Source of the DNA: Mesodorylaimus sp. YZB2_4 | Lineage: Eukaryota; Nematoda; Enoplea; Dorylaimida; Dorylaimidae | Direction: 5' to 3' | NCBI GenBank assembly: GCA_030248295.1 | Contig: JASANH010000554.1 | Span: 62,001-126,000, forward strand | DNA: 64,000 nt | In this document: one piece after another, positions 57,001 through 64,000 of the stretch | How the letters are laid out: each line of letters starts with the position of its first letter | Position numbering within the stretch: the stretch's first letter is position 1 | Notes under the pieces: generated by a model | What the model was told of the DNA's origin: nothing | What the model saw: the letters and a program-made list of their open reading frames with translations, nothing else | Database searches by the model: none | Translations under genes and position numbers: made by a program

Positions 57001-57520
57001 GGATATCCATGGTGCAACCATTGTGCAGTGGTGCTATCCATTCTTGTCGCAGTTTCTAGACTCTCTAAACATCTTATTTGCTTCGCCTCCTTGCCAAGAG
57101 TCCTCCTTTTCAATTTTGCAGCAAACTAAAACTTTTCAAAAAGTGGTAAAAAGCATTCGCTCCTGGATCGCCGTACCCACATTTTTGCCCAGATTGCTTG
57201 CAAGAAAAGACGAGAACTATCTAAACAACATTCGCCTTGATGATGCAAGAGTTAATTCTAGAACCGTCAGTTCGGATGTTGTGGGAGAGGAGAACATTTC
57301 AAAAGCTGAGATTGTGACTGGAAACTTGAAAGGATGCCACACTTCAGTGATGTTTAGACTGTTTAAAGGCGTCCGAGCCTTGCACCACGTGGCAAAAGGC
57401 GAGAAGATTCTTGGTTCTGCTAGCTTACGGAGCTCGTATGTACTCGTGTTGAGCTGGCCCTCCTCGAAACAACTGTCCTACTTCGTGCTGTTCGTAACAG
57501 CTTCCACCGCCGAGCTCTAG
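56999..57520 (+). CDS. Hypothetical ORF (173 codons), doubtful
   Basis: A single open frame from ATG, without signal peptide, domain or paralogue in the window. Composition is ordinary. It ends about 240 bp before the small heat-shock gene and may be chance. Confidence 0.2.
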   Translation: MDIHGATIVQWCYPFLSQFLDSLNILFASPPCQESSFSILQQTKTFQKVVKSIRSWIAVPTFLPRLLARKDENYLNNIRLDDARVNSRTVSSDVVGEENISKAEIVTGNLKGCHTSVMFRLFKGVRALHHVAKGEKILGSASLRSSYVLVLSWPSSKQLSYFVLFVTASTAEL

Positions 57521-57663
57521 GCGATCAGCAGAAATGACTTAGCCCCAAGGCCTCTTTTTGCTTCTAGGCTACTATTGCCCGAAATCTTCCCCGATTCGTG
57601 TGGAAGGGCGAAAAGTTGTTTTGCACGTATACACAAGGCGAAAGTGGAAAACAAGTCTCGCGA

Positions 57664-57669
57664 TATAAG
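57664..57669 (+). promoter_or_regulatory. TATA-like box of the small heat-shock gene
   Basis: TATAAG lies about 100 bp 5' of the ATG at 57763. I looked for nGAAnnTTCn arrays upstream and found no clear heat-shock element. Confidence 0.45.
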
Positions 57670-57762
57670 CCAAGCTGTTTAGAAGAGCTGGCCCAGTCCA
57701 CCTAGACGTTCTGAAGAGAGTCATTTGGAAGAAAACTTCTGCCTTTGCTTTTGAGAAAAACT

Positions 57763-58320
57763 ATGGCCACCGAAGTTCCAGTAAGCCATAACTGGGCCGC
57801 CGATACGTGGGACTGGCCATTGGAGAAGAACGATGGTATTGTCAAAGTGCTGAATACGCCCAGCCGATTCGAAGTCGGCTTAGCCGTGGCTGATTTCCGA
57901 CCGGATGAAATCAAAGTAAGTGCGATACATGCGAGGCTTGAAAGTCTTTGTGGGGTGTCAGGAAAGTCAGGAATGTTTCGCAGGATTCAGATTAAACTAC
58001 AAACATTGTGTTTCTTCCAATTTTTTTATGTAAACCGTTATACAACATCTTTTCACCCGTCACCCCTTTCGACTTGCCTCTGTACTGACATTTGAAGTGG
58101 CATGCCATCCTGCTGTTGACCACCCTCATTTCAGGTTAGCATAATCGGCAGCGATTTGGCAGTTCAAGCTCGCCACGAAGTGCGCAGCGACTCCCATGGC
58201 ACAATCGCTCGCGAAGTCAATCGCACTTACAGACTGCCCGAAGATATTGACAAGACGTCGTTGAAGTCTCACCTTACTCAACACGGCGTTTTGTTGATCA
58301 GTGCCAACAAGAAGCAATAA
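57763..58320 (+). CDS. Small heat-shock protein (alpha-crystallin/HSP20 family)
   Basis: Exons 57763-57915 and 58135-58320 join in phase 0 to 112 aa. The alpha-crystallin domain covers most of it: FEVGLAVADFRPDEIKVSIIG (across the splice), a basic middle, then FxRTYRLP-type EVNRTYRLPEDID and the end HGVLLISANKK. Such ATP-independent chaperones hold unfolding proteins. The flanks are minimal: a 30-residue N-terminus and almost no C-terminal tail, with no IxI motif, resembling the short HSP12 class of nematodes. Missing IxI and short ends predict small oligomers rather than large shells. That last point is inference. Confidence 0.9.
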
Positions 58321-58329
58321 ATCAGGCAT

Positions 58330-59230
58330 CCACCAGGCTTTCTGTATTAGTATGCCTTTTTGTAGGTGTGCATTTTTATGTTTGGTTACATTGCAGTCAA
58401 CCTAGGGTATTTTGCCTATTCCCCCCCCCCCCAGTTTATGCCATATATGTGCAACATTTTCAAAACGGCTGAGATGTGTGTGCTTTTGCAAACACGAAGT
58501 GTGTTTCAAACGATGCGCCTGGACAATGGAAGGAAAAAGTGGAGGGAACGTTTAAAAATTAATGGCTTTGTATATGCTGTACAAACATATTTATAGTAAA
58601 TTTATTCATTGGAGTTCCAAAATGTATGTAGCAAACAGGAAAATCTTTGTCTTTCGCAAATATCATATCTAACGCTCATACACATTTGAAAATGTGGGTT
58701 TCACTGCAACTACAATAACTGTGCAACGCTATGTTAACATATATAATGGCGGAAAAATATGTCAAAATCTGTTGTGTCGATGTACGGATCTACGGTGTAT
58801 GCTCGGATATACAATAGTCTGTAATAGCTAATGCATTATACAGTATAGGAAACAATATATCAAGCAAAAGCACATTATGTTGCAGATTACATATATCTAT
58901 ATACGTACACTGCGGATGTAGTGTATATGTTCTAATATTGGTGTTAGTATTTGTTTATCACAAGTATTTGTCAGTAAAAGTAATAAAAATTTTACATACT
59001 CTAGGCGAACGAAAAGAATCCAGATTTCTACCACCGAAGCCATGGGCTTGATACTGCATGACATTCGAGAAACTGATCTTCCAATTCGTTTGTGATTGGG
59101 ATACATAACAAAAAAGTATCACCAGCCCTGAAATATCGAACAACTCCCAGAATATTGCGCATCAAAAAAAGCAATTTCAATATCCCTACATTTTGAACAA
59201 ACTCAAATAAGTCTCACAACTTTCATTCTA
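58330..59230. other. AT-rich intergenic sequence
   Basis: A C12 tract (58421-58432) and TATATA-rich stretches; no supported gene. Confidence 0.35.
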
Positions 59231-59244
59231 GATACAATATGCTA

Positions 59245-60252
59245 TCAAAATCTATTGCAATACTTATAGAACAATTTTCCAACAAATGACCCTCTTATTG
59301 GCAATGCCTTGTCCAATCTAGCTCGTCGAACCATAAATCCATAGATGTGCAGCGCAAAAGAATTTTTGCTAGCTCGCCTCATGTAATCTACCGCTTTCGT
59401 ATGAAAAGCTAACCGAAAGTGGCTCCAGGGGACAGGAAAAAATATATGCGTGGGTACGACCCTGTATATCTTTTTATCAACCAACCCTCTTTTATGAATT
59501 TTTGAAATCATTTCAGGCCCAATAGAACCCCACACGCCAGAAATAAAATATTTTTGGATACTTTCCAAAGCTGCCCTCATGAATGGATGTCTTGGTTCGA
59601 AGAACAGGACCCCGTTGGCAATTGATCCAGGAAATTGCCAGCCGACCACATTCGTCAGAGAATCTAAATTCCGTAGAGTCCACGAGTCGGTGTCCATGTA
59701 CTTGCCACCATATTTGTACAGATAGGCGTATCGGAGGGCGTCACTCAGTTCGTACACGATGAAACGCGACCTTTTCTTTCTATTTAGAGCATAATTCAAA
59801 TACCAATCATGAGCTGGTGTGTCCTCGAAGATCAGACTGGCATTCAAAGGTGCTATTTCCACATTGTTGAAACGTGATAGCTGGCTTGGTGTGCCTTTCG
59901 TGGCTACACCTTCGATCAACTGTTTTCGTAGTGTCAAAACGCAGACACCATTTCCCTGGTTATGCAAGGCAGCGGTGATGAAGGAGCAGCTTTCGATCCA
60001 GCCCCAACTTTCAGTCGCGTTTTTTGGTGGAGTCACGTCCAAGAAAACTATGGTAGAAGAATTTTCTTTGTAACAAAAACGATATTCGGACGTGGTCACA
60101 GAAGGTGGCATCAGGTCGATATCGGGGTCAGTAATCAATGCTGAATACTCATAGTCACTGGGGGTCGAGTGACGGACGAAGAAAAAAGAAGCGAGAAAAA
60201 TGTTAATTGCAATCAAAAAAATGAGTGAACGAATCTTTTTGGAAAGCTCCAT
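59245..60252 (-). CDS. GT32 glycosyltransferase (alpha-1,4-GalT/GlcNAcT-like)
   Basis: A single exon from the ATG at 60252 gives 335 aa; an in-frame ATG at 60330 would add 26 residues but lies before a donor-like GTAAGC and lacks a membrane signal, so I prefer 60252. A TM near residues 9-27 (SLIFLIAINIFLASFFF) makes it a type II Golgi protein. The catalytic marks are SDALRYAYLYKYGGKYMDTD, the DxD sugar-binding motif of the A4GALT/A4GNT type, and NGVLFFEPRHPFM. The family adds Gal or GlcNAc in alpha-1,4 linkage to glycolipids or O-glycans. Substrate cannot be set from sequence. Length (about 335-360 aa) is normal. Confidence 0.85.
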   Translation of the reverse strand: MELSKKIRSLIFLIAINIFLASFFFVRHSTPSDYEYSALITDPDIDLMPPSVTTSEYRFCYKENSSTIVFLDVTPPKNATESWGWIESCSFITAALHNQGNGVCVLTLRKQLIEGVATKGTPSQLSRFNNVEIAPLNASLIFEDTPAHDWYLNYALNRKKRSRFIVYELSDALRYAYLYKYGGKYMDTDSWTLRNLDSLTNVVGWQFPGSIANGVLFFEPRHPFMRAALESIQKYFISGVWGSIGPEMISKIHKRGLVDKKIYRVVPTHIFFPVPWSHFRLAFHTKAVDYMRRASKNSFALHIYGFMVRRARLDKALPIRGSFVGKLFYKYCNRF

Positions 60253-60259
60253 TTTTGCA

Positions 60260-60650
60260 AGTACAAAAATGTCGCTTACCTTTTCCTCTCGTACAGCATG
60301 AACAGAAAAGCATGTTCGTATGACAGTCATTCATTGTTCATTCACGAAAATTTGCTCAGCTGTAATTCACAGAGTGTACGAGTGATTACTTGCAATGCAT
60401 AAGTACGTGCGCTATACTGTCTCTGTATTCGCGGGGCTAGTGATCCCAGACTTTCATCAGCGAGTGCAGTCGAAAGAGCAAACATGCGAATGGGCACCAT
60501 CAGCAATGCCCTCCACTGCATGGAGTGTATTCTCACTTTATTCTTACGATAGTCAGGAGCAGGGTTTTGAAATTCTGTTGGATGAGTAATGGGAAGTCCT
60601 CTTATCGTTAATGAAAATTTCATTGGATTTTTCGAATGAAGTATCCACCA
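60260..60650. other. 5' flank of the GT32 gene, no other feature
   Basis: No supported exon or repeat between the GT32 start and the CCCGTACCCG element. Confidence 0.3.
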
Positions 60651-60659
60651 GAGAATATA

Positions 60660-61705
60660 CACACGGGTCGAAAATCGTACCCGACCCGTACCCGGTGGAC
60701 GATCTCTGTACCCGTACCCATACCCGTTCCCGGTTTTTCGATAAATGTTCGAATAGAGTACAAAAACAGAAAAGTAATCAATTCATGAAAATAATCACAG
60801 AAAGCCAGAGTTTTCAAGGACACCCGATCAATTTTCATTCAAAAGTTTATTCACTATCGCGAGATACAAGACTTTCTTAAAAGCAGTAATCTGAGCCTCA
60901 TGCTTTAGCGCTAAAAGCTTGAGTAATGTCTATTTTGAGTAATGCATTGATTTTCTTGTTCCTTTGGGAATAGATGTCTTCATTTAAACTTCAAAGCCTG
61001 AAGCTGACAACAACCTGACAGTGTAAAACTCTGAATGCAACTGCACTCATGTTGGAGAGAGTAACCAACTTCAACTTGATAAGGAATGAGGAATGAGTCA
61101 TCAGGAATGAACAGGTGCCCTGTGATACTGAGCCTAGATTCGTGACTCTGCCTTTAAACGTGCTTTTCATTTGAGCGCCAGTGTAGCTTATGCAGAGGTC
61201 AACAACACCTACTGCTGATAAAACAAGCTGGTTTGTGTGCAGCAGCCAGTTTCACAGTTTGATGAGACGTGTCTAATCGTGAGTCGCAGGACATGCATAA
61301 AGAAAGTCCTATCCTACATAATAGCGACATTGCTGTCCTAATCTGAGAGTGTAAGTGACTTGGATCCTGCAAAGAGTCAAGGTTGCTGCATTGGTGCATA
61401 TCTGTCATATACAAGAATGGACGCTTTTTCCCCTCGGCTCCCCCATAGAAGCTCAGAAATACTCGTTCGTCTTTTCTTCTACCTTGCTTCAAAGTTTTCT
61501 AGCTGAAGTTTCATTTGTACTGCAGTTTTATTTCTCAGATAAATTTTCACTTAAATCCAGCTTAAATGCATAAGATTAAAATTTACAGGGCGGTCATAAT
61601 TATGAAATTTTAAAAAAATTAAACAAGAACGAATACCCGTACCCGTCGCCCCTTACCCAAGCCCGTATCCGCCGGGTACGGGTATGGGTACCCATGCAAG
61701 AGTCT
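60660..61705. mobile_element. Putative non-autonomous element with CCCGTACCCG-rich inverted ends
   Basis: The left end has clustered ACCCGTACCC/ACCCATACCCG units (60680-60740). The right end has the inverted form, GGGTACGGGTATGGGTACCC (61675-61694), plus forward ACCCGTACCCG (61634). Both ends share CCCGTACCCGGyGGA in opposite orientation. The 900-bp interior lacks coding capacity. Degenerate, sub-repetitive ends of this sort occur in hAT-like MITEs, but the borders and target duplication are not clear. Confidence 0.45.
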
Positions 61706-61709
61706 GATA

Positions 61710-62350
61710 TGCACTAGACCATTTTTAAACACAACGAAGCACCCGATCCATCTTTCACCAGATCAGGTTAGTGGATGCCACGTGTCATTGTTTATACACA
61801 AACTTTCTTTGCTGCGCCCTTCTGCCAGTTTCGCATGTTAACCAGTCTTCGGTGTTGATGAATTGTCGGCGACAATTATCGAATTTACGCATCTTGAAAT
61901 GCCAAACCTCTTTGTCGAGTGCGGGGGAAAAAGCCATTTATTATTTTTTCTGAAGGGGACATTTTGCTCGGCAGTGGAATACTTGTTGAGATGACGAAGC
62001 CAGGTGGAGGAAAAAGTTAGAGGCACATCGACATATTTACTGGGTAGCAGCCACCACTTGTACGAGTACAGCCTGCATTGAAAAGTATCCCCTTTTGCGA
62101 CGTGACTGAAACACCGATCTTCAGCTTATGCTTCACAACCATACTGCGGTCATACGTCATCATAGCAAAAAATGTTTCTTGCACAGACATAGGCTCAAAC
62201 ATTGAGCCGGTCATCAGCAGCGCTAGGGGGTTTTGATGAGCATGAAATCCGCTGAAGCATTATGAACTGAATTCACAAATGCAGCAAAAACTGCATCATC
62301 CTTTCAAAGTATGCTTAAAAAAATCGAGACAGCTCATCCACAACAAAAAC
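61710..62350. other. Intergenic, no gene recognised
   Basis: The 3' flank of the unknown gene at 62359; nothing supportable. Confidence 0.3.
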
Positions 62351-62358
62351 ACTGTCTG

Positions 62359-63165
62359 CTAATTTGTTCCCCCCAAGAAGGTAGGATTTGGATCCCTGCC
62401 ATTAGCCAAGTGTTCATAAATTTCTTCCTTGGGTATGTGGAATGGATTCACATTTGGAATCGCCTGTCCGAATTGCATGGTTCTCGCCAAAGTACCCGCG
62501 GAATACCTCGCACTCAATGGAAACCTTTCATCCGTGGCCGGCATTGGAAAGTCAACGTTGGCCACCAGATTACGCCTTCTCTCTTGATAGTGTCCTTTTA
62601 GATCGAAAGTATCGAGATCACCGTTTTGATCTAAAGTAGGAACTTTAATACCACCGGTCAGGTATTTCCATTTTTGGATGTCGTATTCCCCTCCAAAATT
62701 GACCACACTGTCGAACGGGAACGCTTGGCCGTCACTTTCAATGGGTCTGGAAGCCGCGGCGTAGGCTTCGTGCAAGCTGCTCACGTCCATGTCCAAAGGG
62801 TTGACGCCGTGAATAACCTGCCCATAGCCCCACGAATTGCGTGGACTGTAGTTGAAAGTGCTGCCAAAAATGGAAGTGGTGGGAGAGAATGGGACTTTGT
62901 CAGGGAATCGGCGTTCTTGATTTGGTAAAGCGACACCAGGCACAAATTGCTTGCCAGGGCCTATGTAATTGCCGGGCACTGAGATACCTCGGAATAGTTG
63001 AGCACTGCGTTGGCCTACTGCTCCAAACTGTTCGTTATCTGCGCCTAAAATGTGACGACGCAATATAAACTCACAGTCGTGGCACTGTGATCTGATCCCA
63101 ATCGTAACTATGATGAGAATGAGGATGGTGATACACAGTAAGCAGTGTTTTTCTGCGGTGTGCAA
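62359..63165 (-). CDS. Unknown membrane-anchored or secreted protein (268 aa)
   Basis: A long open frame starts with a hydrophobic segment (CLLCITILILIIVTIGI, residues 8-24), either a signal peptide or a type II anchor. The remainder is rich in Pro, Gly, Phe and Asn, with repeated FP, PFS and NPxH-like motifs (VNPLDMDVSSLHEAY, NVNPFHIPKEEIYEHLA). Only a few Cys follow the membrane segment (CHDC). No known domain is visible. The long, biased frame and hydrophobic start make it a likely real gene or large exon; further exons at either end cannot be excluded. A C11 tract (63186-63196) lies about 20 bp upstream of the ATG. Confidence 0.5.
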   Translation of the reverse strand: MHTAEKHCLLCITILILIIVTIGIRSQCHDCEFILRRHILGADNEQFGAVGQRSAQLFRGISVPGNYIGPGKQFVPGVALPNQERRFPDKVPFSPTTSIFGSTFNYSPRNSWGYGQVIHGVNPLDMDVSSLHEAYAAASRPIESDGQAFPFDSVVNFGGEYDIQKWKYLTGGIKVPTLDQNGDLDTFDLKGHYQERRRNLVANVDFPMPATDERFPLSARYSAGTLARTMQFGQAIPNVNPFHIPKEEIYEHLANGRDPNPTFLGGTN

Positions 63166-63199
63166 CCAGAAGCTCCTCCTTCCTTCCCCCCCCCCCTAC

Positions 63200-63800
63200 C
63201 ATTTTTGGTGCCCGCGAATAAATTGTTTAAATAATTAGGCAGAACATCGACACTGTTTCTTTATATTATTTAAACTGATTGCTGCATAATTGTTTTATCT
63301 TCGTATAAGCAATATATATGCGCCTTATTTAACTGTTATGATACATACTGCTAACAAAGGCGTAAATAAAAATGCACCAAGAAGCAGTGTCATTGTTCTG
63401 CCACATATTCAACAGCCTCTCCGAAAATTGTATTCTGCTTACCAACAAGCACCATGAGCTCGAATATAAATAAGGCGAGCGAGATACGAAATTCATAAAA
63501 TTGCATCATTTAGGCAGATATAAACCACCAGCGTCAAAAATTGCTACACAGGCAAAATCAACGCGGCTGTGAACAATCATGCAAACTAGCGCAGAAGCCG
63601 AAAGATTCTTACTTATATACTGGCCCACCACATGGCACTGTCGAACACTCCACAATCAGTCATTGTTGCTTGACATCGAACAGGCCTGATTAAACCGCCT
63701 CAGGCGAGGCAGAGACTAACGACAGGGCATCACGCAATTCGTCAAGGGTGTGACGTCTGCCCTTCGTTAGTGCAGAACTGGGACTAACCGGCAAGTGAAG
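63200..63800. other. Intergenic, no gene recognised
   Basis: AT-rich flank with no exon that I can support. Confidence 0.3.
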
Positions 63801-63803
63801 CCC

Positions 63804-63936
63804 GAAGTATTATAGTTCGATACGATGCGTCAAATCAGCGTGCGATGCGACATTTTGGGGTGGCATGACAATGTAAAATGATGCCTAAACCGTCGCATCG
63901 CAAGCTTATTTGACGCATCGCATCGAACTATACTTC
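63804..63936. mobile_element. Fold-back element (133 bp palindromic hairpin)
   Basis: Arms of about 45-48 bp (63804-63851 and 63892-63936) are near-perfect inverted copies: TATAGTTCGATACGATGCGT on the left, and on the right the reverse complement of TATAGTTCGATGCGATGCGT. They flank a 40-bp loop. Each arm also contains smaller CGATGCG repeats. It is a small MITE or fold-back element with strong hairpin potential. No target duplication was identified. Confidence 0.75.
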
Positions 63937-64000
63937 CAGCTTTAGAGTAATTTTGGCGACCTAGATCTAGTCTAGAGTCAGACAGGTGTAAGCAAGCCCA

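Noticed and set aside
57550-57760. Heat-shock elements upstream of the small heat-shock gene
   Set aside because: GAA and TTC triplets occur but not in the nGAAnnTTCn spacing.
60680-60740. Telomere-like ACCCGT repeats
   Set aside because: Units are irregular and form inverted ends of a 1-kb block, unlike a telomeric array.

Overview
The window is eukaryotic, intron-rich genomic DNA, almost certainly from a nematode. The strongest indicator is a cuticle collagen with a nematode-type N-terminal domain (29796-31660). It fits with several DEG/ENaC channel genes, an M13 (neprilysin-type) peptidase, short GT-AG introns and no bacterial gene organisation. I cannot name the species; the many introns suggest a lineage away from Caenorhabditis, but that is inference.

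Layout. 1-4.1 kb (-): M13 metallopeptidase running off the left edge, with an internal frame break. 4.6-5.3 kb (-): truncated pseudogene copy of the GT31 glycosyltransferase that is intact at 51.5-52.8 kb. 5.6-12.9 kb (-): a DEG/ENaC cluster of two genes (6.3-8.1 and 10.9-12.9 kb) and one orphan first exon, with a PIF/Harbinger transposase relic between the genes. 13.6-21.3 kb (+): a 14-exon DEG/ENaC gene, in frame throughout by my splice reconstruction (about 2,031 aa), whose extracellular part carries a Ser/Thr-rich mucin-like insert of about 1,400 aa. 22.4-28.7 kb (+): a Ty3/gypsy RT fragment, then a decayed tandem copy of the giant channel that also contains a 717-bp MITE. 29.7-31.7 kb (+): cuticle collagen, 9 exons. 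32.0-33.5 kb (-): a four-exon 91-aa His/Cys-rich protein, probably metal binding. 34.3-34.6 kb (-): a short secreted peptide. 36.6-39.5 kb: a LINE remnant interrupted by a SINE, further SINE copies and a trypsin-like pseudogene. 41.1-44.3 kb (+): complete gamma-butyrobetaine hydroxylase gene (carnitine synthesis). 47.3-50.0 kb (+): two tandem two-exon neuropeptide precursors resembling allatostatin C. 51.5-52.8 kb (+): intact GT31 glycosyltransferase. 53.1-53.9 kb (-): unknown secreted protein. 57.8-58.3 kb (+): small heat-shock protein. 59.2-60.3 kb (-): GT32/A4GalT-like glycosyltransferase. 62.4-63.2 kb (-): unknown membrane-anchored or secreted protein.

These are independent single genes and tandem families, not operons. 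Common themes are the cell surface and extracellular space (channels, collagen, peptidase, Golgi glycosyltransferases, neuropeptides) and repeated local duplication followed by decay (DEG/ENaC twice, GT31, neuropeptides).

Repeats are abundant: a tRNA-derived SINE family ending in TGACA-like repeats, at least three non-autonomous DNA elements with terminal inverted repeats, a fold-back element, AT minisatellites, and eleven poly-C or poly-G tracts of 10 bases or more, far beyond chance. The most interesting items are the giant mucin-like DEG/ENaC channel, the paired allatostatin-C-like precursors and the His/Cys-rich metal-binding protein.
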